A DNA stretch of 64,000 nt. It comes from Atriophallophorus winterbourni. Taxonomy: Eukaryota > Platyhelminthes > Trematoda > Plagiorchiida > Microphallidae. The notes under the pieces were generated by a model that saw nothing but the letters and a program-made list of their open reading frames with translations, was not told the DNA's origin and ran no database searches. Numbering within the stretch: position 1 is the stretch's first letter; each line of letters opens with the position of its first letter. The stretch is taken from contig JACCGJ010002821.1 of the NCBI GenBank assembly GCA_013407085.1, positions 1-64,000 of the forward strand, in the 5' to 3' direction. The position numbers and the translations under genes are program-made. Below, piece by piece: positions 1 through 9,604 of this stretch.

Positions 1-82
1 TGTGTCCAAACACATGTTTAATGGGATTAAACACATAACCATGAAACAAAATATTCATTTGCATGCTTTTCCGTCATTCACA

Positions 83-124
83 CCCAACGACCTGTTTCGT
101 GCTGTTTGCACTCATCAGGTAGGG
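83..124 (-). ncRNA. type I hammerhead ribozyme, monomer 1
   Basis: On the minus strand the order is stem I strand CCCTAC, core CTGATGA, stem II GTGC-AAACA-GCAC, core GAA, a very small stem III (AC-AG-GT), cleavage triplet GTC, then stem I strand GTTGGG. All catalytic core bases are present. Stem I has one T-T mismatch at its third pair. Predicted cleavage lies between plus-strand positions 89 and 88, exactly 233 bp from the site in monomer 2. The topology, with the outer ends in stem I and a tiny stem III, is that of animal repeat-associated hammerheads. Confidence 0.85.
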
Positions 125-233
125 ACAGTAAGATCAGGATCCGCATGCGCTTGAAACAGTGGAAGAATGGTAAACCAGGAGCGCTTGTATGCCACTGTTG
201 GATAAGGCTGGTACGACCAACCTGTTCAAAGCA

Positions 234-474
234 TGTGTCCAAACACATGTTAAATGGGGTTAAACCCATAACCATGAAACAAAAGATTCATTTGCATGCT
301 TTTCCGTCATTCACACCCCACGACCGGTTTCGTGCTGTTTGCACTCATCAGGTAGGGACAGTAAGATCAGGATCCGCATGCGCTTGAAACAGTGGCGAAA
401 TGGTAAACAAGGAGCGCTTGTATGCCACTGTTGGAATACGAAGGGGCTGGTAACGACCAACCTGTTAAATCACA
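234..474 (-). repeat. second monomer of the hammerhead satellite
   Basis: This is the best preserved monomer. It repeats the first with a few substitutions and one short insertion near 433-455. It carries the most perfect hammerhead core at 316-357. Confidence 0.85.
316..357 (-). ncRNA. type I hammerhead ribozyme, monomer 2
   Basis: Same layout as in monomer 1 but with six paired positions in stem I: CCCTAC with GTGGGG, one of them a G-T wobble. Core CTGATGA, stem II GTGC/GCAC with loop AAACA, core GAA, stem III AC-CG-GT, then cleavage triplet GTC. Cleavage is predicted between plus positions 322 and 321. Relative to monomer 1 the changes fall in stem III's loop and in the mismatched stem I position, where they restore pairing. 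Confidence 0.88.
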
Positions 475-560
475 GTGTGCTCAATACATATGTTGATGGG
501 GTTCCACCCTCGACATGAAACAAAAATCTTAATTTGCATACATTTCCATCACACCACACG

Positions 561-601
561 CCCCACGCCGGGTTTCGTGCTGTGGCACTCATCAGAAGGG
601 C
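561..601 (-). ncRNA. decayed hammerhead, monomer 3
   Basis: CTGATGA, stem II GTGC-CACA-GCAC and GAAA are all kept, but the cleavage triplet reads GGC instead of GTC, so the essential U at 16.1 is lost. Stem I is also weak. It is probably inactive. Confidence 0.7.
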
Positions 602-675
602 AGTAATTATCAGCATTCTCTTAACCACTGGCGGAATTGTAAACAAATTGAGCTTTTATGCCACTGTTGGATAAG

Positions 676-1054
676 GATTGAGTACAAATTTTGAAAATCC
701 ACAACCGTTATGGAGTTAAAACGGCTAATTTCCTGAAAGAAAAGCCTAGTTGCTAGCTGTTGGGTCAACGTAAAGACTGGGTAAGTGTGAAGTTGGAAAC
801 AAAGTTTTGAAATTAAAATTCACCAATGGATGATCTCGAGCGGCTAGCCTGTGCAATCACATGAATACATAATACATATGCAAGTACGGTTAAAGGAATC
901 CTTTTCTCACTTGACTGACGCATTATCCTTAGGAGGTACACTAGCCATCTAACTCTATTCCCAAAGTAATCATTCACTCTTCCCTTACATTCATTTATCC
1001 CTTTTGTTGTTAAACTAAATTCATTTTCAACCGTGACATACCAGGATCAAGCTT
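676..1054. other. unassigned AT-rich stretch
   Basis: No long frame, no recognised repeat and no RNA gene seen. It separates the satellite from a CR1 tail fragment. Confidence 0.5.
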
Positions 1055-1140
1055 CCAATGCCAGAATCGAGATTGTATGGTGAAAAAAGCAATCGCTTTA
1101 CTTGTCCCATTGGATGAGAGCTATAAAAAATAAATAGGAT
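1055..1140 (-). mobile_element. CR1-like 3' end fragment
   Basis: The minus strand resembles the 3' untranslated end of the CR1 copy at 21.47-22.5 kb. Both have a CCAATGG block, a GC-ATT-GCTTTTT block, a CACCATA block and a final TCTCGATTCT stretch that resembles its 7-bp tail. Only the last ~85 bp is recognisable. It is a strongly 5'-truncated copy. Confidence 0.5.
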
Positions 1141-1334
1141 GCAATTCATATTCTTCATATAGTACTCCAATACCAACGTTTCAGCGTGCGTCTTCAATTC
1201 GATTAAACCACAATGGTTCCACATGCATGTTGTCATGATGATGATCTATTCCCAAAATGTTATTTTGTGTAGATTCTTCACTATCAACTTTCACTATTCC
1301 GAAAGTGTTTGCGCGTTTAATCAAATAACCTAGC

Positions 1335-1660
1335 CACCGACTTCGGGCTGATTTTATTCATCAGATAGGGGATAGTCCGATCGAGATCCTGATACCATGA
1401 GATCGTAAAGATTTGCATCACAAATGAGAGCAATGTTGCTTTAATTTCCAAAAACATATAAAAGAAAAAGCAAATAACCATGGCTGTCATGTGACATGTA
1501 TATTGTGTGTTTTTGTACAGCTAATCTTTTAAATATTAGCACTGCCAGTTCCGCGCATCAGGTCTGCCACTATGAGACCAGTATCGAAAACAGTTTCAAT
1601 GGGGTAATTATTTTCAATTATATGACGCTCATTAGCAAAAGTAGTTTTATGCCATTTTAA
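1335..1660 (-). repeat. degenerate pieces of the hammerhead satellite
   Basis: Two stretches (about 1340-1400 and 1540-1655) keep satellite landmarks such as TTCATCAGATAGGG and TTTTATGCCA. The first contains CTGATGA on the minus strand, but stem II is broken and GAAA has become GAAG, so no functional ribozyme is expected. Confidence 0.45.
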
Positions 1661-4600
1661 ATAAAACTCAAACTTGAAAACAAATAAACAGGCTAAGGTC
1701 GGAACCTTTAGAGCACGATTCGAGTAGTATGCGTAAATATATGTTCAATATTGAGACTGTATCCATTTACAAAAAGCACCTAAATTTTGAAGTGTTATTT
1801 TTTCATTTGGAAGTTTTACGGCCACGTTATAATTAGGTTCAATATATTGTTTCCTGGTAGGTAAACAGTAGCTTTCTTCGTTCTACTTCAATCCAAAAAT
1901 TGAAGCAATGAAGTCGTAAAGTCAAACGAATTGGGCGAACCGAACATGGTCCAAAAAGCACACACAACCAAACGGTGCCCGCAAGTCAACGGTAGTCGGA
2001 GGAACGCACCGAAATTTCCCGAATGTTCGTTTCAAATGATTCATCGGTTCGGGTCAGCTACTGGGGGTTGCCATCTGGTAAACAACACCGACGGAACACA
2101 TGTGATGGAAGCAAGCACGCGTACACAACATCATTGGTATTGCCAACGCAGGCGGCATACATGGTTAGTGGCAATTCTTTGTCTGACAAAGAATAGTGGT
2201 GCAGTCGTTTGGTAACCTTGCGTTATAATTAGTTAGTTGTAGAGTAGGATGTGTGGATAGTTTACATCTGAGTAACATTCTCACTGAAATTAAGGACTTT
2301 ATTCACGGAAGTTGGCATACATACAAGCCTGAATAATGTGTTCTGCTTTGCGGCATGTTTTCCGAAATTAAGGAGACATTGTAAGAATAAAACAGAGGGG
2401 TACTTAATTTGGTTGCTTCAAGTTTTGTGAACTGTCCTACCTTGGGTTTATGCACTGCATCGACATGCATCACAAGTGCACAATATCTTCATCCTCTACA
2501 ACGCCACTCATTGCTGGAGTCATATTCGGGAGTAATAACATATCCCGAAAGTGTAAAATCCATATTACACCCCTTAGTCAAATGTATATACGGCTTACCA
2601 GCTTGCAAATTGTAATTTCAAACTAAATCTTTGAATCATTATCATCATAATCATGGACGCATTATACCGGTAACCAGTACCAAGTGCTTGACTGTCATGC
2701 AATGTCAAAAATTCTGTAATATATGGGGAAAGGTGGGATCTAAATGTGAAAGGTCGAAATATAAAATATAAATCTCCCACCGCGTTGAGTCGAATTCAAG
2801 GGCTGTCATATCTTTTTTGCAAACGTTTTTTTTTATAACTTTAGGCCTCATCTGGAGTTGGTTCTTGGAGTATGGACGGCTGCCCTAGCAGGAAAAGGCA
2901 ACTAATCACATAAGTGTAATCATCACTGTTACAGACTAAGAGAGTAAGATTGTAAGTAGTAGAGATGTTCCTACCGAATCGGGCTGCATAGTCATTCAAA
3001 AGGAAGGAAGCCAAAAACCACGTTATCGATCCTTTATTTGAACTCAATTATTCCGGGCTCGAATATTGCCTTCATACTCATGATTGATTGACCGAAATTT
3101 GGATAGTTGTTCCTATCGGTTGTTTTAAATTACAAAGCCTGTGCTTTGTCGTTGAAATGGACGATGTACCTTACGTGTTGTGGAATTCACTTACCGAGCT
3201 ACTTTTCGCGTGCTGCATTCTTTGAATAACAAAGGGTATAAAATGTGTTCAGAAGTGATAATGAGAGACAGCACAATCGGTTGAGCAATAATTTTAGTCC
3301 TGTTCATGTAGAGTGTAAGTCCGAAATAAATGCCAACCCAAATAAATCAAGGACTGAAGCTTAGCTTAGATGCAGCTTGATGGCAGTATCGTTGAGAACA
3401 AAATTTCACAGAAAAGCACATCCCATACTTGAGTTCATTCTTACAAATGATTCAGATTAAACTGTCTAGGGTCACGCAGCCTGCGTGAGTAAATATGTTT
3501 GGTACCATCATAAATCCAAGCATCAACAGAAGAACAAATAAAATGTCGAATAGCGTTTGGATGTTCAGATGTAGCCGAAATGGACTGAACACTTTATGAC
3601 AGCTTGAACATATGTTACTTATTGAGCGACTATGTTACATACCTTGCATGATCGACAAATGCCTTCACCATTAGTGAATCGATTCAGAAACTGTCTGCGC
3701 TCAAGGTGTTCTATGATTTTTAATGAATCGATACGTTCTCATCGAATTTCGTCATTACCCGGGGAATGTTTTCGAACCGAGCAGTCCCTTGCTGTTTTGA
3801 GGATATCAAGGTTGATTTATTCGGGCGGGAGTTTATGTCAAGTCAAACGAGACCAAGCTGCATCTACTTTCCTAACGTCCATTGCGCTATTCACACAGGC
3901 CTCGAGGACATTCGGCCCCCCTCCGTGTTTCGCACCCACATGTCGATCATGTCCAGATTTATCTCTGAGGTCAACCATTCCAACACTAATCTCGTTCACT
4001 CACGAATCCCACAAAACGAGAGAAAGCAAATGGGTCGAACGCCTTTATTACCAACATGACAAAGAATAAAACACACGCCTGTCTTATACAGACAATTTTC
4101 GTTACTGCAACACTGGTCTCGACGAATGCAGTCAACACAAAAGCTTTCGCTCAGCAGTTTCCATGAGCCGTAAGTCGGAACAACGAGTCGCTTCGTTATG
4201 CAATCACCAAAGGCAATATTTTCTGACATTAAAACCACTCCGTCCTACCACTAAACCTCATGAGCATTCAATAAGAGTATTCCTGTAGTATTCATGAAAT
4301 AACATTTATCCTATCACTAATCATGAAAAAGCTTGAACCATATCTAATTTCGACGGCCGCCGCGCCCGAATTGAATTGTTCCGAAAGCCATATTTTACAA
4401 CAGTTATAATTCAAGACTGTCAATACTTGATGATATATCTCATTATTCAAAATCATTGGGTTGGCACTTTAAACATCCATTATCCTGAAAAGGGTTCTTC
4501 TTCCCTTTCGGACTAAACGACAGAAGGCCCAGTGCTTGTGAGCTGGAGCGCTACCCAAGAAAAGACCGGAGGGATCATCCCCCGCTAAGTTTCATTGGCC

Positions 4601-4938
4601 ACCTTGCTTTGTTTTGCATACTTAGGTAGGTTGTGTAATATTCATCTAAATTTTTAATCGATCCTCCCTTCGTGAATCCCTCCGTAATTACGATCAACGC
4701 CGCATACTCCTCCATATTGATAAAACATTTGTGTTGTTTTTATTCATTTCCTATATTTTTAATCTATGGTTACTTTAAAGTATTTGCTTTTGGACGATTA
4801 AAACTTTGAATAACTTTGATTTTGAATTAAACCCCAGTAAGCAGATGACCGACGAAACTGGATAACACGAGAAATAAAGCTGATAGATACATCACAATTT
4901 CACATTGATTTTATCATATTGTAGATGTTCGAGGCTCA
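1661..4938. other. unassigned stretch with short unrecognised frames
   Basis: No gene could be supported. Two GC-richer islands (about 1930-2210 and 3630-4070) hold plus-strand frames of 94 and 145 codons with no recognisable domain, and competing frames on the other strand. A short piece of the R2 repeat lies at 2957-3005. Confidence 0.45.
2957..3005. repeat. partial copy of dispersed repeat R2
   Basis: The block GTTCCTACCGAATCGG, followed by a variant of CATTCAAAA, matches the corresponding part of the R2 copies at 5.5 and 23.8 kb. Neighbouring sequence no longer aligns by eye. Confidence 0.4.
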
Positions 4939-5470
4939 CTAGTGAAGAGTGCCAATCATGAGCTCTCTGACGGTACAGAAAACATTTTCCTCCGTCACAA
5001 CACCACAGCAACTATCGCCGAAAAGGCAATCAGCAATCACACATCCACAAGAATTTGGGATTTGGAGAAAATGAATGGGGACGGGTTGAGTTACAGCTTC
5101 ATACTTTGTGCTGTAGGATTCGTTTGTGAAGTTGGGGAAGTTTAACCTCACTGGTAAATTGGGATATGAAACGCTGGGGGTTAACGTAGCATCCAGTGTA
5201 AACAACATAATAGGCATTAGCACAGGAAGCGCAATTCGGCCTCAACTGACCTGATATAACCCTCCGCACCCCAACAGTATTTGACGCAACATGTTAAGTT
5301 TAGACCAAATGCTTTTCCGGTAAAGACATCGAGTAAATCATAAAACACTGTCGCAGAATCAGGTATAATTCCATGAAAATATAAACCCGCGTAGATTCGA
5401 AAACCGTGATCGATATATGACCTCATTTTCACAGGCATACCGTCAAACATCTTGACCGCTAATATTGGAG
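4939..5470 (-). other. unrecognised minus-strand open frames next to repeat R2
   Basis: Two overlapping minus-strand frames run through this stretch. One ends at 5217 and begins inside the R2 repeat. The other covers 4939-5223 (94 codons). The peptides have a natural-looking composition, with cysteines, aromatics and few simple runs, but I recognise no domain, and no clear splice sites join the two. This could be a decayed gene or transposon remnant that R2 once belonged to. Confidence 0.2.
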
Positions 5471-5735
5471 GCATTGTGAAAAGCGTCGTCTGTAAGCTGG
5501 GGAGTAGCAGATACAGCTCTTGCTGCTGAACGCAGATCACGCAGCCGGCCTGCAACTGACGCCCTACAACCGAGGTTTGACCATCGTTGCAAGCGCCGTG
5601 GGAGAGCTTGTTCCTCCCGAATCGGACTGTTTGATCATTCAAAAAGCTGTAGAACATGAAAATTCATGCGATTGTGATGTACATCCATGGTCGACATCGA
5701 CCGAAGTAGGCCAACAACAACCGTCAAAAATCTAC
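5471..5735. repeat. dispersed repeat R2, copy 1 (~265 bp)
   Basis: Direct-orientation match to 23709-23973. Shared blocks include AAAGCGTCGTCTG, GCAGATACAGCTCTTG, CTGACGCC, GTTCCTCCCGAATCGGACTG and CATGGTCGACATCGA-like ends. The minus strand keeps similar peptides in both copies (an ND-x-TVRFGRN motif and a downstream VQQ), so the repeat may derive from a coding sequence. No terminal repeats or target duplications were identified. Confidence 0.7.
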
Positions 5736-6585
5736 CAAGGTAAGATGGTAACTTGCGTCCGTTACGTTGCGTGATTGTGCATACGATCAACTGTCTCTCA
5801 AATATTTTCGTTACCTCTAGAACTGGTTAATATCGTGCACTTCATCCTTTATTAGAAAATTAAATTATTAGCATTCCTAGTGCTACAATTAGTATGCGCA
5901 TCAAAAGAATAAAACGAGAAAGAAAAAAACGTTTAATTTGTAAGAAAATAAAACAACTAGGCCAGGAAATGACAACAAGTCAGAGGAGAGACGGCAAAAC
6001 TTCAGACAGTAACTTGCAACCAAAACTTACGAAAAAGCATTAACGAGGATCAGACGGTGTAATCAGAACGACACTAACGCGAACGGGAATCAATCCAAAA
6101 GAATAGCACTTGCACGTGTGCACTCACAATTGGACGACTTGTCGTTCAAGCCCCGACAAACATGTGTAATAATAGCGGAGATTTTGTCATAGAAATACGT
6201 GTGTTTTGCTGTTTTAGAATGTTCCTTTCAATGGATGAATTGAAACTGTTTGTAAATGTATAGTTAAACTTCAAATTCGCCATCATGTAATGTCAATCTT
6301 TGGAACAAGAATTCACATGTTTGTGTGATTAATCTCGATTGGTGAGTAAAAGAAAGATAAAGCCTTACGTTTTGGAGCATGCAGATGTGTCTGGATATTA
6401 AATACATGTATGAGTCCTCGTAAGTAATATTCAATCCCAACCTTAACACGCCAGCTGTAGAAGGATGTTGAGTACCTTGACAAGCTCTATCATTGTGCAA
6501 TAATTTCGGACGCATGTTACACGAATTTGATATATCATGAGCAAATCTTGAATTCAAAACTGCAAGATCTTTAACATCAGCATAT
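5736..6585. other. unassigned AT-rich stretch
   Basis: No gene or recognised repeat. A 97-codon minus-strand frame at 6264-6557 shows no domain. Confidence 0.45.
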
Positions 6586-6589
6586 ATGG

Positions 6590-6990
6590 CATTCTTGGAT
6601 GGACCATTTAAAATTCTTTACAACGAAAATCACCCTATTAATGTGTTACTGAAGCTCGACGATCTCATACGAACGCGTAAACATTCAAAGGATTTGGCTA
6701 TCCCACATTCTCGACCTGATATCCACCGTAATTCTTTCATCGACGCGAATCTGACTTGAAACTGCTTGCCGGATGATACCATACGTTCGGAATCTGTTGC
6801 CATTTTTAATCCGAAGCACGATGAATATAAGCCAAATCTCGCCCGATGTGATCGTCTCTATTAACTATCGGAACTTTATGTGCTTTCAATACATATTAGG
6901 CTGATTGCTTTTTGAGTTTATACGACTGGAACTGACTATACGGATAGCACACATTAGGGTCTTTAAAGTTCTATTTTGTCACACATTCCT
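6590..6990 (+). mobile_element. CR1-like LINE fragment: RT C-terminal end and 3' UTR
   Basis: The translation resembles the region after the reverse transcriptase core in CR1 elements: a KILYNENHP motif (usual form YKIL-x-x-NHP), a TRKHS block, IPHSR, then LPDDTIRSESV and an NLARCDRLY ending just before a stop. The arginine-rich and WNALP parts have eroded. The 3' UTR then shares AGGCTGATTGCTTT with the fragment at 31.8-32.07 kb, so both belong to one subfamily. It is heavily 5'-truncated and non-coding today. Confidence 0.7.
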
Positions 6991-7435
6991 CTACTGCTTC
7001 AAGCAAACTTGAGCGTATTGACCCCGAGTTAAATGTGCACCAACATGAAACCGGCCGTTGGGTGTGAGATTGGAAGCCTACGAATGTGGCTCTTTTGGTT
7101 CATAAGACAAGCTTCACTGGTGTGAGACATAATTGATTCAACAATAAATTTTAGATATTTCACGTGAGATGTGATCCCAAGTAAATTATCCATCTCCAAT
7201 TGCTGACAACGTTTGCCACGCAAGCTTAAAAACACCACAGCGATGATCATAGACTAACGATTATTGGCTACACAATATGTCGACGAACATGCTAGCTACA
7301 ATTCCAACCACAAATATCACAATATGAAATTCAAGCTTGAACAGGATTCAGACCATACAAATGACGTGTGTAAATTATTCTGATAGAGTTCCGCGCGAAA
7401 CATGTTGTGAACAAAGTTAGAGATTGAAGACACGG
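6991..7435. other. unassigned stretch
   Basis: Nothing recognised. Short minus-strand frames only. Confidence 0.45.
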
Positions 7436-7570
7436 TTAGATAAGTTTCGTACAACGAGCTACGATGTTCAAAAACTGAATCACAAAGTGATGCTGGGTCG
7501 AGCGGTGAAACATTTACAAACGAGCAATATTTTGTTGCTGCTCGCACGCCGGTTAAATATAACAAGTAAA
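7436..7570 (+). repeat. hammerhead-satellite fragment without ribozyme core
   Basis: Matches the part of the 41.4-kb copy that runs from ACGATGTTCAAA through AATCACAAAG and ACAA-x-x-AATAT to GTTGCT. The segment with the hammerhead is missing. Confidence 0.55.
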
Positions 7571-8435
7571 ATGAAACAATCTGCCAAATGGAAACGATTT
7601 TCATAGGATTACATTGCACCCCGTACTTAATACGCAGGCGTAACTCACAACGTTATTCATCATTTGATTCGAGATTTAGTGCTATCAAAGCGCGCATCGC
7701 AATCTCACCAGTTTTACTTCAGATTTGTTTACATGTTGCACCCTGTCTGTAGCATTGTTGAATGATGTATGTAGTAAATTAGTATAAATCTAATAAGCAA
7801 GGCAATTTGTTTAGTGGTTTCACGAAATTGACTCCTCAAGTTAGCCTCGAGCAAAGGCTTGTGTAAAGACCTTAATCTACTCATAATTCACAAGACCAGT
7901 GAAACTTTGTCTACCCCTGCTTTTTTGTTCACAGTTCCCCCTGCCAGTAACATGTGCGGTGAGTCTATCAAATACGATTTCTTTTGCTTTAATTCAAATA
8001 GTTCAGGTACAGAACCATTGCAAAAGCCTAGTGCAATAGTAAATCAGAGGTGGGTCTCTTAGACAAAATGTATAAATAGACAAGCCTGAAGTCGGGTCAA
8101 GTACCAAAGTGTCTGATACACTGCGTGTTGACGGAGATACTGTCGGGTTGCTTGATCATAGAAAAGAATTCAAGAAACGGAATAGCAGCAAGCGCTTAAT
8201 TGGAATATGTTGCAGGAATAATGTAAAGAATATAGCAAGAATGCGGGGTAAGGTTTGCTGTCATGACCGACAGCAAAATGCAATACGGTGGCGAAATACC
8301 AAAGCGTTTATGTTAGTACCATCTAACTGCCCAACAAACAAACATCATGACGTAAGGCTAGCACCCAGACAATAACCAAATATGCTGAGCTGAGCTGAAT
8401 GTTTGTGCCAAAAACCTTACGGATACTTAATTAAT
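7571..8435. other. unassigned stretch
   Basis: Unrecognised frames of 67 and 88 codons on the plus strand (7859-8062, 8109-8375). No domain, no splice evidence. Confidence 0.4.
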
Positions 8436-8440
8436 TAACA

Positions 8441-8500
8441 TTTTCTGAAAATTTGTTCAAACAAATAAAGCTATTTTCATTTTCTTATTTACATTTAACA
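8441..8500 (+). repeat. family-H 3' terminal hairpin and polyA-signal piece
   Basis: Hairpin arms ATTTGT (8451-8456) and ACAAAT (8461-8466) with loop TCAA. The second arm overlaps AATAAA, and T/C-rich sequence follows. Compared with ATTCGT/ACGAAT in other copies, both arms have changed together. Confidence 0.6.
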
Positions 8501-8659
8501 AATCATGTCTGTTTGGCATGGGACCTTATTCACTTTGGTAAATCTATGACCAGTACGTTCGCGATTCAAGTTGGAGCAAAAACAAAATATCACAAAACAA
8601 CGGACAACACTATAACTATTCCAAAATAATGTGTTGCTTCATCCCCCACAACACGTCAC

Positions 8660-8800
8660 TTTGGTAGTCATCCATCAGCGCATCGAGTGATTGGCCAAGA
8701 ATCACTATGTGACTCTGTGTTTGAACATCGTCGTTGGCTGTATGAACTCAATAAACAGTGGCATACAAGTACAATTTTATTTATAACTATTCCAGCTACG
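8660..8800 (-). repeat. hammerhead-satellite junction fragment
   Basis: On the minus strand, CTTGTATGCCACTGTT, ACGATGTTCAAA and a CACATAGTGATTCTT block follow in the same order as at the monomer junction in the 41.6-kb copy. The ribozyme core is not included. Confidence 0.6.
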
Positions 8801-9604
8801 ACAGGCAGAAATGTAAAGGTGAACCCGGTTAGAGAAGTTTTTGGGTACCGTTTCACTTCTGACACAGAAGCTTCGTCAGACCAAGGGTGATAGTCAGGAC
8901 AGTGAACATGATTAAGTAGTAGTCAACCCACCACCACCTATTTGACCTTACCACTAAACAGCCTATAGTACGCCTACAGTGTGTCACGTCTCGTGGGAAT
9001 GACCAGGATCAGTGGTCGATTTTCTTCCTAGTGTGTATCCACGTTAATCTGATACAAGTGAACACGGTCAAGGTCAGTTGACACAGCTGCCCACATGCAC
9101 TCAAATTTCCTTGCATTATGAATACACGATCAGTCTCAAACATATTCCAGTCGATTGTAGAGGTGAACCCTTTAGCAGATTGCTGGTTAATAAGTTCGAG
9201 ATTGCACTAAGTCATTTCATTATGATCTCATTCGGAAATGTTAAACTCTGACTTTGTTCATCCGTTAGCATCAACAAGTGCAAACACGAGACTGAAGAAA
9301 ACAGATTTAAAAAAACAAAGCATCATATATTATCAGTTGAATATGTATATATACAAATAAAAAAGTTTGTCGCGGAATTAATCATGCAAGTAAGCAAAAT
9401 CATGTGACACCAGAAATGAATCGATGAAAATGTTGGATTTGATGAAAGACAGGAAGCACAAAAGTAGAAACTGGTTGCGGTTCTGTGTTTAAAAAAAGCA
9501 GCTCACCTTGATCAAAGATTCAGATTTGGTCAATGAGTAATTGCAGAAGAAAGTTCAGTTGTAGACAATATCTTGTTGAATAACATGGAAACTACAAAAT
9601 GGCT
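8801..9604. other. downstream region of the kindlin gene
   Basis: Expected to hold the kindlin 3' UTR on the minus strand. I found no AATAAA hexamer on the minus strand in the first few hundred bases after the stop codon, so the transcript end cannot be placed. No other feature seen. Confidence 0.4.

Larger units (their letters stand above)
1..675 (-). repeat. 233-bp tandem satellite with hammerhead ribozymes (three monomers)
   Basis: Three head-to-tail monomers begin near 1, 234 and 475. The first two are very similar with a period of 233 bp. The third is more diverged and carries indels. Shared landmarks on the plus strand include TTTCGTGCTG, ACTCATCAGGTAGGG, AAACAGTGG and TATGCCACTGTTGGATAAGG. 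Read on the minus strand, each monomer contains a hammerhead-like core. Pieces of the same family recur at 1.3-1.7, 7.4, 8.7 and 41.4 kb, so it is a dispersed family and not one array. Short open frames across it are not conserved between monomers. Tandem hammerhead-bearing repeats are known from schistosomes, which supports a flatworm origin. The strand with the ribozyme is presumably the transcribed one. Confidence 0.9.

Noticed and set aside
106..387. 93-codon plus-strand frame inside the satellite
   Set aside because: It crosses a monomer boundary and is not kept in the third monomer. The conserved feature is the ribozyme on the other strand.
3632..4069. 145-codon plus-strand frame
   Set aside because: No domain, strong competing frames in the same stretch and on the other strand, and no splice context.
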